Shown piece by piece: positions 1 through 7,991 of a DNA stretch of 30,437 bases. The stretch covers positions 1-30,437 of the forward strand of contig DMRV01000121.1 of NCBI GenBank assembly GCA_003456455.1. Direction: 5' to 3'. The stretch comes from Flavobacteriales bacterium. Lineage in GTDB: Bacteria; Bacteroidota; Bacteroidia; UBA10329. Under the pieces are notes generated by a model. The model worked only from the letters and a program-made list of their open reading frames with translations. It made no database searches and was not told where the DNA came from. The position numbers were made by a program, and so were the translations under genes. The first letter of the stretch is position 1, and each line of letters opens with the position of its first letter.

Positions 1-15
1 TAGTATCTTTTTCAT
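1..15 (-). CDS. Start of a probable second OmpH/Skp-like gene (partial)
   Basis: Only five codons are in the window: an ATG at 15-13 followed by codons for K, K, I and L, the usual opening of a Bacteroidota signal peptide. It lies 32 bp downstream of the OmpH gene on the same strand. In many Bacteroidota genomes bamA is followed by two tandem ompH genes, so a second OmpH chaperone is the natural guess. The identity rests on context only; nothing in five codons proves it. Confidence 0.4.
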
Positions 16-47
16 TTTTCGTTTTTTACGGGCGCAATATTAGAAAT

Positions 48-572
48 TTATTTATCTGACTTGACAGAGTAACCCAACTCGTCAAGTATGTCTTCACTCA
101 GGTCATATTTAGCTGAGGTGTAAAGCATTGTTAATGTTCCGGCTTTGTCAAAAATTACGGCATATCCCCGCGCATCTGCAACTTCTTTAATGGCCGTGTA
201 AACCTTGTCTTGTATAGGCTTGGTAAACTCTTGTCTCTTTTGAAAAAGGTCGCCTTGAAAACCGAAACGCTGCTTTTGCTTTTCCTTGGCTTCCTTCTCT
301 TTTTCAATAATCTGATCTTCACGCTTGCGCTTCATATCATCGGTAAGGAGAATTTGTTCAGCCTGAAAATCCTTGTACATCCGGTCAATTTCGGCATACA
401 TCTTTTCAATCTCTTCTTGCCATTGAACGGATATTTCGTTCAATTCCTTCTGCTTATTCTGATACTCGGGAATACTCTCTAGAATATAGTTTGAATCTAC
501 ATAACCAAAGCGCTGAGCACTAGCGCTAAGAACAAAGCAAAAGGCGATAAGGGTAAGGGCTACTTTTCTCAT
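48..572 (-). CDS. ompH: OmpH/Skp family periplasmic chaperone
   Basis: This 174-residue protein is a likely periplasmic holdase that carries unfolded outer-membrane proteins to the BAM complex. It begins with a signal peptide (MRKVALTLIAFCFVLSASAQ) and continues with the family signature RFGYVDSNYILESIPEY. A long charged alpha-helical stretch (about residues 40-125, rich in K, E and Q) would form the coiled-coil tentacles of the Skp trimer. A short beta-rich end follows (YAVIFDKAGTLTMLYTS). Length is normal for the family. It starts 12 bp after the bamA stop and is probably co-transcribed with it, as in other Bacteroidota. The ATG at 572 is the only start that keeps the signal peptide. Confidence 0.93.
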   Translation of the reverse strand: MRKVALTLIAFCFVLSASAQRFGYVDSNYILESIPEYQNKQKELNEISVQWQEEIEKMYAEIDRMYKDFQAEQILLTDDMKRKREDQIIEKEKEAKEKQKQRFGFQGDLFQKRQEFTKPIQDKVYTAIKEVADARGYAVIFDKAGTLTMLYTSAKYDLSEDILDELGYSVKSDK

Positions 573-584
573 GATGATATGGTA

Positions 585-3086
585 TTAGAATTGTTGTCCA
601 ATTGAGAAGTGGAACTGTCCAGGTGCCATGTCAGGTCTTCCAGGAACATCGTCAAACCTCCAACCGTAATCCAGTCCCAAAAGACCAAACATTGGAAGGA
701 AAATTCTAACTCCGACTCCGGCAGACTTCTTAAGGTCGTATGGCTTGAACTCACTGAATGTGAGCCAAGAGTCACCAGCTTCCGCAAAGGCAAGTACATA
801 AACTGTGGCCTGTGGGTTTGGAGATATGCGATACCTAAATTCAGCACTGTATTTTGTAAAAATTGTTCCACCAAAACTTGATGATAGTGAGTTATTATCG
901 TATCCACGCAGCGCAACAATTTCTCGTCCGTCTAAGCCAAATCCACTCAATCCATCCCCTCCAACATAAAACCTTTCAAAAGGAGAGATTCCGAGATCTT
1001 TATTATAACCTCCGAGAAACCCGAACTGCATTTTGGTTTCTATAACCAAATTCTTTGCCAAAGAGATATACCACTTGGCATCGAACTTCCATTTGTGGTA
1101 TTCTATGAGCTTATATGCTTCCGATGCGGATGCTGTTGTATAGTCCAGCCCAGTAAATGCCGAGAATGGTGGCGTCAATTCCATACTACCTGAGATAATA
1201 GAACCGTAAGTTGGAAAAATAGGGTCACCAATGGAGTTCCTAGAAATAGTGAGCTTATAACTGAAAGTGTGTGAATTTCCATTATTGAAACCAGAAATAA
1301 GCTGGTAATTCTCAAGGATGTAGTTCTGATAGCTTAACTCATGCTGCATAAGGAAGAAGTCATCAGGCCATTTCATTCTGGTTCCCAAACCAACAGATAC
1401 ACCAGTAATTCGGATGGCTTCACGTCTAGCCTCACCACGCTGAACACCATTAGACTGAACCGAATGGTAAGCTGAAACACTAAAAGCATTAGGCTTGTTT
1501 CCTCCTAACCACGGCTCCATAAAGGAGAAATTATACGATTGGAAGAACAATCCATTTGATTGAGCGCGAAGACTTAAACGCTGTCCGTCACCTGCAGGAA
1601 GTGGCCGCCAAGCTCCCTTCTTAAACATGTTTCGTAAGGAGAAGTTATTGAAAGTGACACCCAATGTTCCTACAATTCTTCCTGCTCCCCAACCACCAGA
1701 AAGCTCAATCTGATCGGAGGGTTTTTCTTCTACGGTATATTCAATATCAACCGTACCGTCAACTGGGTTTGGTTTGGGGTCTACGCCTAAGGTTTCCGCG
1801 TTAAAATACCCTAGCTGCGAAAGCTCTCTTTGAGAACGAATAATGTCCGCTCGACTAAATAATTGTCCAGGCTTAGTTCTTAACTCACGCAGAATAACGT
1901 GATCATTCGTTTTTGAATTACCAATTACCGTAACCCTGTTAATAGTTGCTTGTTTGCCCTCGCGCACGCGCATCTCCAAATCAATGCTGTCATTCACAAC
2001 AAGAATTTCGGTTGGCTGAACGTTAAAGAACAGATAACCATCATCCAAATAGAGTGAACTCACATCCCGTCCGTTAGGATTCATAAACAAGTTGGCATCT
2101 AGCCTACTTTGATCATAAACATCGCCTTTCTTAATCCCCAAAATTTTACCCAGCACTTCAGACGAGTACTTGGTATTTCCAGACCAGGTGATGTTTCGGA
2201 AGTAGTATTTCCTTCCTTCCTCAAGGTTAATCTCTACATTAATGGCATTCTTCTTACTCGCATAAATCGTATCGCTAATTATTCGAGCATCGCGATATCC
2301 CATTTGATTATACTTCGCAATAAGCGCCTTCTTGTCATTTTCGTACTCAAAATCAAGGAACTTAGACGTTTTCCAAACGCGCCACCACTTACGCTGCTTG
2401 GTTTCCTTCATCGTTCCAGCAAGCTTGCCTTTTTTTACTTCCTCGTTACCTCGGAAAATCAATTTAGCAATCTTAATTTTCTTCTTTCTATCAACGTTGA
2501 AAGTCAGAATTACGTTGTTCGGTAAAGTGGTGTCAGGTGTCTCAATGGTTTCCACTTCCACGTTCAAAAACCCTTTATCGATAAAGTGATTCTGAATAAT
2601 ATTCTCGGTGGAAACAATCAGGTTTTCGGTGACCACTTTCCCCTTTATTAAGCGAATTGATTCTCGGATATCGTTCGCATCACTCTTTTTAACTCCCTTT
2701 AAGGCATACTTACTTAAACGAGGGCGCTCCTGAAGGCGGATGTCAAGGAAGATTTTATCGTCAACAATTTTTGTTGCCGTAATCTCAACATCACTAAATA
2801 AACCTTGGTCCCAAAGTTTATGAATAGCCTCCGTAGTTGCTTCTCCTGGAACTTGAATCTTTTCTCCAACACTAAGGCCAGAAAGAAGAACTAGTACTTT
2901 CTTATCTAGATACTTTGTACCAGAAACGGTAATACCACCCACCTCAAATTGCTTGGGTGCTGCATAATCCAATTTAGTGTTGCCACCAACAGAAATCTGC
3001 GCACTAGCAGTGGTTGATACAAAAAGCATCATCACCGATAGTACAAATAACAATATTTGACCGCGACTATGCGCTGACCTGCTCAC
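585..3086 (-). CDS. bamA: Outer membrane protein assembly factor BamA
   Basis: This is the central component of the BAM machine that inserts beta-barrel proteins into the outer membrane. It has a signal peptide ending STTASAQ and an N-terminal series of POTRA domains over roughly the first half (for example FEVGGITVSGTKYLDKKVL and IAKLIFRGNEEVKKGKL). The C-terminal Omp85 barrel contains the conserved loop-6 motif as ALRGYDNN and ends in Phe, as expected for a beta-signal. The start is uncertain because there is no ATG before the hydrophobic core. I prefer the GTG at 3086, which gives an ordinary 30-residue signal peptide with two Arg in its n-region; TTG codons at 3125, 3098 and 3053 are alternatives. 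With GTG the gene is 833 residues and overlaps uppS by 20 nt, suggesting translational coupling. Confidence 0.93.
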   Translation of the reverse strand: MSRSAHSRGQILLFVLSVMMLFVSTTASAQISVGGNTKLDYAAPKQFEVGGITVSGTKYLDKKVLVLLSGLSVGEKIQVPGEATTEAIHKLWDQGLFSDVEITATKIVDDKIFLDIRLQERPRLSKYALKGVKKSDANDIRESIRLIKGKVVTENLIVSTENIIQNHFIDKGFLNVEVETIETPDTTLPNNVILTFNVDRKKKIKIAKLIFRGNEEVKKGKLAGTMKETKQRKWWRVWKTSKFLDFEYENDKKALIAKYNQMGYRDARIISDTIYASKKNAINVEINLEEGRKYYFRNITWSGNTKYSSEVLGKILGIKKGDVYDQSRLDANLFMNPNGRDVSSLYLDDGYLFFNVQPTEILVVNDSIDLEMRVREGKQATINRVTVIGNSKTNDHVILRELRTKPGQLFSRADIIRSQRELSQLGYFNAETLGVDPKPNPVDGTVDIEYTVEEKPSDQIELSGGWGAGRIVGTLGVTFNNFSLRNMFKKGAWRPLPAGDGQRLSLRAQSNGLFFQSYNFSFMEPWLGGNKPNAFSVSAYHSVQSNGVQRGEARREAIRITGVSVGLGTRMKWPDDFFLMQHELSYQNYILENYQLISGFNNGNSHTFSYKLTISRNSIGDPIFPTYGSIISGSMELTPPFSAFTGLDYTTASASEAYKLIEYHKWKFDAKWYISLAKNLVIETKMQFGFLGGYNKDLGISPFERFYVGGDGLSGFGLDGREIVALRGYDNNSLSSSFGGTIFTKYSAEFRYRISPNPQATVYVLAFAEAGDSWLTFSEFKPYDLKKSAGVGVRIFLPMFGLLGLDYGWRFDDVPGRPDMAPGQFHFSIGQQF

Positions 3087-3810
3087 TGATTTTTCCAAAT
3101 CTTCTTTCTCGTCCTTGATAGTCAATTATTGCCGTTTCAAAATCTACTCTTTCAAAATCTGGCCACAATTTATCTGTGAAATACAATTCTGCGTAAGCAA
3201 TTTGCCACAACAAAAAGTTTGATATGCGGTGTTCTCCGCTTGTTCTAATAAGTAATTCTGGATCAGGAATTCCAATTGTACAAAGATGCTGATTGATGGT
3301 TGATTCATCAATTGCATCTACGTCTAACTCCCCCGATTTAACATTTTTTGCAATCGCCTTTATCGCTTCCGTAATTTCCCACTTTGATGAATAGCTCAAC
3401 GCCAACGTCAAAGTCATGCGTGTATTGTCCTTGGTCTTCTCAATTGCCTCATTTAATTCCTTTAGACAAGACACAGGTAGGCTTTCTAAGTCTCCAATTG
3501 CATTTAACCGAATGTTATTTTCTGTAAGCGTCTTTGTTTCCTTACTGATGGTTTTTACCAATAAGGTCATCAAAGCATTAATCTCAAATTTCGGACGATT
3601 CCAGTTTTCGGTAGAAAAGGCATATAAGGTCAAGTACTCGATGCCAATTTCGGCTGCCGTTTCGACCGTTTCCCGTACAGCTTTTACGCCTTTGTTATGA
3701 CCAAAGGTGCGCAGTTTACCACGCTGTTTTGCCCAGCGTCCGTTTCCGTCCATAATTACGGCTACGTGATTTGGCAATTTACTCTGGTCTATACGGGAAT
3801 CTATGGCCAT
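3067..3810 (-). CDS. uppS: Undecaprenyl diphosphate synthase (cis-prenyltransferase)
   Basis: The enzyme adds isopentenyl units in cis configuration to farnesyl diphosphate, giving the C55 lipid carrier for peptidoglycan and surface polysaccharides. Family signatures are all present: HVAVIMDGNGRW at residues 15-26 with the catalytic Asp at 21, FSTENWNRP at 65-73, and RTSGEHR at 189-195 followed by the FLLWQIAYAELYF block. The 247-residue length is typical. I start it at the ATG at 3810; a GTG six codons upstream (3828) is possible but adds nothing conserved. A TACCTTTG box lies 33 bp upstream of the ATG. The 3' end overlaps the likely bamA start, and the uppS-bamA order is common in Bacteroidota. 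Confidence 0.95.
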   Translation of the reverse strand: MAIDSRIDQSKLPNHVAVIMDGNGRWAKQRGKLRTFGHNKGVKAVRETVETAAEIGIEYLTLYAFSTENWNRPKFEINALMTLLVKTISKETKTLTENNIRLNAIGDLESLPVSCLKELNEAIEKTKDNTRMTLTLALSYSSKWEITEAIKAIAKNVKSGELDVDAIDESTINQHLCTIGIPDPELLIRTSGEHRISNFLLWQIAYAELYFTDKLWPDFERVDFETAIIDYQGRERRFGKISEQVSA

Positions 3811-3842
3811 CAATAAATTAAAAAACACCCTTAAAGGCGGTG

Positions 3843-3850
3843 CAAAGGTA
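3843..3850 (-). promoter_or_regulatory. Possible internal promoter -7 box upstream of uppS
   Basis: On the minus strand the sequence reads TACCTTTG, an exact match to the Bacteroidota RpoD -7 consensus TAnnTTTG. It lies in the 56-bp gap between the DUF6089 gene and uppS, 32 bp from the uppS ATG. No TTG/TTTG element sits at the expected distance upstream, so it may be a weak internal promoter or chance. Confidence 0.3.
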
Positions 3851-3866
3851 TACTAGAGTTTGAGAC

Positions 3867-4691
3867 TTATTGATAGGCAGGGCATTTGGCCGGTCGCGCC
3901 TTGAGATTCATTGAAAATGTAATGAGAGCGAACGAATACCAGTCGTTTGTTTTTGAGTTACCACGCTGCCTTCCTTCAAGCGTTTCATCCAACAAATTTG
4001 ACTGGTTTGACAATTCATAGGCAATGTCTCCTCGCTCAGATCGGATTACATTCGGATCCGCATATGCACCGCTTACGTCATCTAAATAATCGGTAAACGT
4101 ATAGCGCATTCCCCACTCCAATCCAACAGAAAATGTTTTTGAAATATTAAGCTTTAAACCCAAACCAAAAGGGATAGCTGCAGTAGTAAGCGCATACTTT
4201 TTTCTGTCGGGGTAAGCAACGGTTCCTTGTCCTTCTGTACCAAGCGGTTGAAGTTCGTACATGTTTCCGTCACTCGCCTCAGCGCGAGGGTTGAAATTAA
4301 AAATCGAAACACCTCCAAACAGGAATGGTGTAATAAAATGGGTCATGTCGCCTGGGGCGTACTTAAAGAAATTAAACTCTCCGGTAATACTGAATTCGAA
4401 TAACCAAGATTCAAATTGCAGATTTCGGTCTAACTGAGATTGAACTTTTGAATCGGAATCGTCTCCCATTAAATATCCAACAGTAAACGTACCGCGAGCA
4501 GATAAGCGCTCATTAAAATTGTACCGATAGAAAGCTCCGCCTGCAGGAAGCACTTTTTTAAATGGTGTTTCGGGATTCAAATCTCCCATGTAGTAGGAAA
4601 CTCCACCCATTATGCCAAACTCAGAATACTGAGCCGTACTGGTGGAAACGCATCCGAAAAGAACTAAAAAAAGAATACTAAAGCGTTTCAT
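3867..4691 (-). CDS. DUF6089 family outer-membrane beta-barrel protein (copy A)
   Basis: This 274-residue exported protein of unknown exact function belongs to the DUF6089 group that Bacteroidota often encode beside nadK, uppS and bamA. A signal peptide (MKRFSILFLVLFGCVSTSTAQ) precedes an opening typical of the family, YSEFGIMGGVSYYMGDLNP. Alternating beta strands follow, with the conserved blocks IPFGLGLKLNISKTFSVGLEW and TFTDYLDDVSGAY. It is clearly paralogous to the gene directly upstream: both share the blocks NP.A, LxTEGQ, IPFGxGxK, GLExGxRxTFTDYxDDVS, and end near an RG-rich loop followed by a last strand. The two are separated by 19 bp and are surely co-transcribed. An outer-membrane location is inferred from family and strand pattern. 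Confidence 0.85.
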   Translation of the reverse strand: MKRFSILFLVLFGCVSTSTAQYSEFGIMGGVSYYMGDLNPETPFKKVLPAGGAFYRYNFNERLSARGTFTVGYLMGDDSDSKVQSQLDRNLQFESWLFEFSITGEFNFFKYAPGDMTHFITPFLFGGVSIFNFNPRAEASDGNMYELQPLGTEGQGTVAYPDRKKYALTTAAIPFGLGLKLNISKTFSVGLEWGMRYTFTDYLDDVSGAYADPNVIRSERGDIAYELSNQSNLLDETLEGRQRGNSKTNDWYSFALITFSMNLKARPAKCPAYQ

Positions 4692-4710
4692 AACAACTGA
4701 TTGACCAGTT

Positions 4711-5658
4711 TTAGAACTTAGGAAGCCCCTTCCTTGACGTTCGGATTTTGCGCTGATAGGTAATCATCAAGAACATGTATGAGTCCAAATCACTAGGGTC
4801 TCCTCGCTGTTGTCCTGGACACGCTGCACATGCACCAGTGAAAGAGTCTATATTATCTGGAACGGGATTCAAAGATGGGTCTGCAAGTCCGGCAGCAACA
4901 TTATTATATCCCAGTGCTTGCCGAATTGCTAACTCATTTGGTGCCCATTTCGTATAAACATAAGTTGTGCTTACGTCATCCATATAATCTGTAAATGTTT
5001 TTCGCAGCCCGTATTCCAAACCAATGCTACTCTTTTTATCAAGTGCGTATTTCATCCCAACACCAAATGGAATGGTCAATTGCCAGTTAGCATATTCTGT
5101 TCTTGAAGGAACATACTCCTGGCCCTCTGTATGAAGCGGTTTAAGCGAATACCATTTACCATCATACTTTGCCATTGGATTCATGTAGAGCAAAGCAACT
5201 CCAGCAAAACCATAGACATAAACCTGGCTTCCTTTTCTACCTCGGCCACGGACACGTCTAATCTTGTAACGGCTTCCAATAGACTCTCTCATCCAAGAAA
5301 CTTCCATTTGAGTTGCCCACTCCACCACGGGCGATCGAAAGTGTAAATTTCTATTATTTCTGAACGGTTCATCTGTAAACTTATCATGACTCGCAATTTC
5401 TCCAAAGGAGAAGCCGGTTTTAACCGAAACGTATTGAGAAATCTTGTAACGAAAACCTAGGTTGACAACATAGCGCGTTGATGCAGCATCTAAATCGAAA
5501 AACCAGTCGGAGCCAATTTGGCTTCGTCCACCGAGATCTCCCAAGAATTGGGTTGCACCTATGCCTGCAACCCATTCATAACGCTGGCGTTTCCAACGCT
5601 GTGCGCTGGCCAAAGTTGGAAGAATTACAAGAAGAAGTAAAAATACTTTTGCTCGCAT
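4711..5658 (-). CDS. DUF6089 family outer-membrane beta-barrel protein (copy B)
   Basis: This 315-residue paralogue of the following gene has a signal peptide (MRAKVFLLLLVILPTLASAQ) and the opening YEWVAGIGATQFLGDLGG. The shared blocks are YSLKPLHTEGQEYV, LTIPFGVGMKYALDKKSSIGLEYGL and TFTDYMDDVSTTYVY. It differs from copy A in two insertions: a strongly basic stretch in mid-protein (SRYKIRRVRGRGRKGSQVY), and a longer loop near the C-terminus containing a C-A-A-C motif (TGACAACPGQQRGDPSD). I start it at the ATG at 5658; a TTG at 5676 would add six residues ahead of the signal peptide. It lies 76 bp downstream of nadK, the widest gap in this cluster, and that gap carries a TATATTTG box. Confidence 0.85.
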   Translation of the reverse strand: MRAKVFLLLLVILPTLASAQRWKRQRYEWVAGIGATQFLGDLGGRSQIGSDWFFDLDAASTRYVVNLGFRYKISQYVSVKTGFSFGEIASHDKFTDEPFRNNRNLHFRSPVVEWATQMEVSWMRESIGSRYKIRRVRGRGRKGSQVYVYGFAGVALLYMNPMAKYDGKWYSLKPLHTEGQEYVPSRTEYANWQLTIPFGVGMKYALDKKSSIGLEYGLRKTFTDYMDDVSTTYVYTKWAPNELAIRQALGYNNVAAGLADPSLNPVPDNIDSFTGACAACPGQQRGDPSDLDSYMFLMITYQRKIRTSRKGLPKF

Positions 5659-5691
5659 AAGAAGACAATTAACCAAATTTTACTACGTCTG

Positions 5692-5699
5692 CAAATATA
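5692..5699 (-). promoter_or_regulatory. Possible promoter -7 box upstream of the DUF6089 pair
   Basis: The minus strand reads TATATTTG, an exact TAnnTTTG match, 33 bp before the ATG of DUF6089 copy B in the nadK-DUF6089 gap. The nearest upstream TTTG is 29 bp away, too far for a standard -33 element. It could let the outer-membrane genes be transcribed independently of nadK. Confidence 0.35.
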
Positions 5700-5734
5700 A
5701 CTAATAATGGTCAGGAAGGGTTTTAGCACAAAAC

Positions 5735-6601
5735 CTAGTTGCGTTTATCGATGCCCCACATCAACTTACCACGCAATGTATCGAAGTAGTCATTTGTGCC
5801 AAACCGAATCAGACCAACCTGAAAATCGGCCTTGGAAACTCGTATTTCAACCTCCGAACTGATAATATTTGATTGTGAATCAAGAGACATCATAAAGCTC
5901 GGGTCAGCATCACCGATTCTTAACGTGACTTTTCTGTTATCAGCAATAACTAAAGGGCGCACATTAAGGTTGTGAGGTGCAATTGGCGTAATGACAAAAT
6001 TGCTTGTTCCTGGCGCGATTATCGGACCGCCTGCGCTCAAGGAGTACCCAGTCGAGCCAGTTGGGGTTGAAATAATAAGGCCATCGGCCCAATAAGTATT
6101 TAAGAAGAAATCGTCCAAATACGCGTTTACAACAATCATGGAAGATGTTGCGTTTTTGTGAACGCTGACCTCATTCAAAGCATAGTTATCCCCACCAAAC
6201 AGATTGTCGTCCGTCTCGGCTTTGACAAGAGTTCTTTCGTCAACCTGAAAATCTCCCGTTTTTAGTTTCTCAAAAGCTTGTTCGAGTTCCTCTAAGGGAG
6301 TGCTGGCAAGGAAACCCAGTCTACCAGCATTAACGCCTAGAATTGGTATCCCAGAATTTCCAACCTTCCTGACAGATTCCAGTATTGTTCCATCACCACC
6401 AATGCAGACCAGTGCATCAAACTGATCTTTTCTGAACTTTTCTGTAGGAATAACTCCATCCATCGGGAGCCCACCTATTTCAGCTAACTCTTGGGTGTAA
6501 GAAATTGATTGGAATTTTTGATTAAGCACGTTTAAAACAGCCTGCAACCTAGGTCGGTCAGATTCAAAACGCAGTCTTCCGTGTACGGCTATTTGCATCA
6601 T
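5735..6601 (-). CDS. nadK: NAD kinase
   Basis: It phosphorylates NAD to NADP using ATP or polyphosphate in the cytoplasm. The 288-residue protein carries the diagnostic GGDGT at residues 68-72, the NE pair in ALNEVSVHK at 143-144, and the glycine-rich nucleotide site TPTGSTGYSLSAGGP at 179-193; the GRLGFLAS block is also intact. Its ATG (6601-6599) directly follows the TAA of the BamA-like gene (6604-6602), so the two are almost certainly coupled. An adjacent second ATG at 6598 would remove one Met only. NADK is a housekeeping enzyme, and its place among outer-membrane genes is a common Bacteroidota arrangement, not evidence of an envelope role. Confidence 0.96.
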   Translation of the reverse strand: MMQIAVHGRLRFESDRPRLQAVLNVLNQKFQSISYTQELAEIGGLPMDGVIPTEKFRKDQFDALVCIGGDGTILESVRKVGNSGIPILGVNAGRLGFLASTPLEELEQAFEKLKTGDFQVDERTLVKAETDDNLFGGDNYALNEVSVHKNATSSMIVVNAYLDDFFLNTYWADGLIISTPTGSTGYSLSAGGPIIAPGTSNFVITPIAPHNLNVRPLVIADNRKVTLRIGDADPSFMMSLDSQSNIISSEVEIRVSKADFQVGLIRFGTNDYFDTLRGKLMWGIDKRN

Positions 6602-7987
6602 TTAAATGTGCTTTGTGAAATGTACGAAAAACCCATGCTCGAGATTCTTATTCATGGAGTATTCAAAACGCCAAGAAATATCATAGAAGGTAACTATATC
6701 AATTCCTGCACCTCCGCCCAAAAGTAAGCTACCTGCCAATGGGTTTCCTTGGTTAAACTGATTATCGATGACGTAGCCCACATCAAAATTGAAATTAGCG
6801 TATAGCGCAAGGGGTAACGTGTTGAATTTGTCCGATTTCAAGAATTTAAGTTTCACCTTTCTAAACGGAAAAATTGCCCATTTAATTGCCGTTTTCAACA
6901 GACCAAAATGCTGCCCATCAACAACATAGTTTTCGTACCCTCTCACAAAATCACGCTCATAGCCCAAACCCCGCTGAAGAGAGAAAGCCTGCCCATTGGT
7001 AGATGAGACTTTGATTTTCTGGGCATGAGAAAAATACCATCGTTTATGAAGCTTCCAGTACTTAGCAAATTCAACTTCTAATGACCAAATATCAATCGGA
7101 CTATCCAGTATTCGAAAGCCATCTTTTCTTAGCCTGAGCTCGAAGCGATAGCCTTTTAAAGGATAATCGGTGTAGTCGGTAACGTCTCTTAACACTTCAT
7201 ACTCAAGTGAAAAATACTTGACCACATTTTCTTCCGCACCAAAGTACTGTGGTTGCAGTTTGGCAACAGAGTCTAAAATCCAGAAATGTGTATAACCCAC
7301 CTCCAATTTATGAACGTTATAAAGGTTAGGACGCCACGTAGGAGAAATGGTTCCAAACCCCTGCTTCCGGATATATCGGTTCGGGTTTTTATAAAACACA
7401 CGCTTATTATCAACTGTTGCGTATGCTACCTCACGCCCTTGTCTGTACCCCCCCTGAAACTCTATTCCCCATTTTTGAGCGTGGTCGAGATAAGGGATTC
7501 TATACCTCAATTCATACTGATTATTAAACCCGAATCGGAGATGCAGGGTGAGTTCCTCTCTTCTGCCTCGAAAATTACTCCACTTGACCAGCGTGCCATA
7601 ATCTAACCTATCTAAGCGCTTGGTTTCCCACCACTCGCTTAGGTTTCTATCTGCAAAATCCACGAATGGGATGGGCCAGACATACCACCTTTCAGTTACT
7701 CGAACAACTATGTCAATCTCAGTGGGTGAAAACCAGCATGTGTCAATTTCTACAAAGTTGAAAAGCTGAAGATTCCAAACGTTTCCTTTTGACCGTTCTA
7801 AATGTTGGTTAAGCTTGTTTCTAGCAATAGATCGCCCTTCGCGAATGGTCATTTCGCGTAGCAAAATTCGCTCTCGTGTAATCTTGTTTCCCTCAAATGT
7901 TAGAGACGAAACGGTTACATCATCCTGCGCTTGGGCACAAAAAGAAAAAAGGAGAAAGAGGAAGAAGAGAAAGCGGAAATAAAAAAT
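6602..7987 (-). CDS. BamA/TamA-superfamily protein: one POTRA plus Omp85 barrel, apparent ATT start
   Basis: This is a likely outer-membrane barrel of the Omp85 superfamily, about 461 residues. Read from the ATT at 7987 it has a signal peptide (FYFRFLFFLFLLFSFCAQAQ), then one POTRA domain (residues about 22-105, with VTVSSLTFEGNKITRERIL and VWNLQLFNFVEID), then a barrel with the loop-6 motif FVRGYENY (VRGY at about 348-351). The first conventional starts in frame are a TTG at 7864 and an ATG at 7852. Both remove the signal peptide and the first POTRA strand, so a secreted product could not be made. The frame is closed by a TGA at 8014-8012, and no NTG codon lies between that and 7864. The ATT lies 4 nt after the CBS gene's stop. 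The substrate is unknown; it could assist barrel assembly or lipid export. Confidence 0.8.
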   Translation of the reverse strand: MFYFRFLFFLFLLFSFCAQAQDDVTVSSLTFEGNKITRERILLREMTIREGRSIARNKLNQHLERSKGNVWNLQLFNFVEIDTCWFSPTEIDIVVRVTERWYVWPIPFVDFADRNLSEWWETKRLDRLDYGTLVKWSNFRGRREELTLHLRFGFNNQYELRYRIPYLDHAQKWGIEFQGGYRQGREVAYATVDNKRVFYKNPNRYIRKQGFGTISPTWRPNLYNVHKLEVGYTHFWILDSVAKLQPQYFGAEENVVKYFSLEYEVLRDVTDYTDYPLKGYRFELRLRKDGFRILDSPIDIWSLEVEFAKYWKLHKRWYFSHAQKIKVSSTNGQAFSLQRGLGYERDFVRGYENYVVDGQHFGLLKTAIKWAIFPFRKVKLKFLKSDKFNTLPLALYANFNFDVGYVIDNQFNQGNPLAGSLLLGGGAGIDIVTFYDISWRFEYSMNKNLEHGFFVHFTKHI

Positions 7988-7991
7988 CGTT

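Noticed and set aside
7937..7985. Nearly pure purine tract on plus strand
   Set aside because: Explained by Phe/Leu-rich signal-peptide codons on the minus strand; no need for a structural role.
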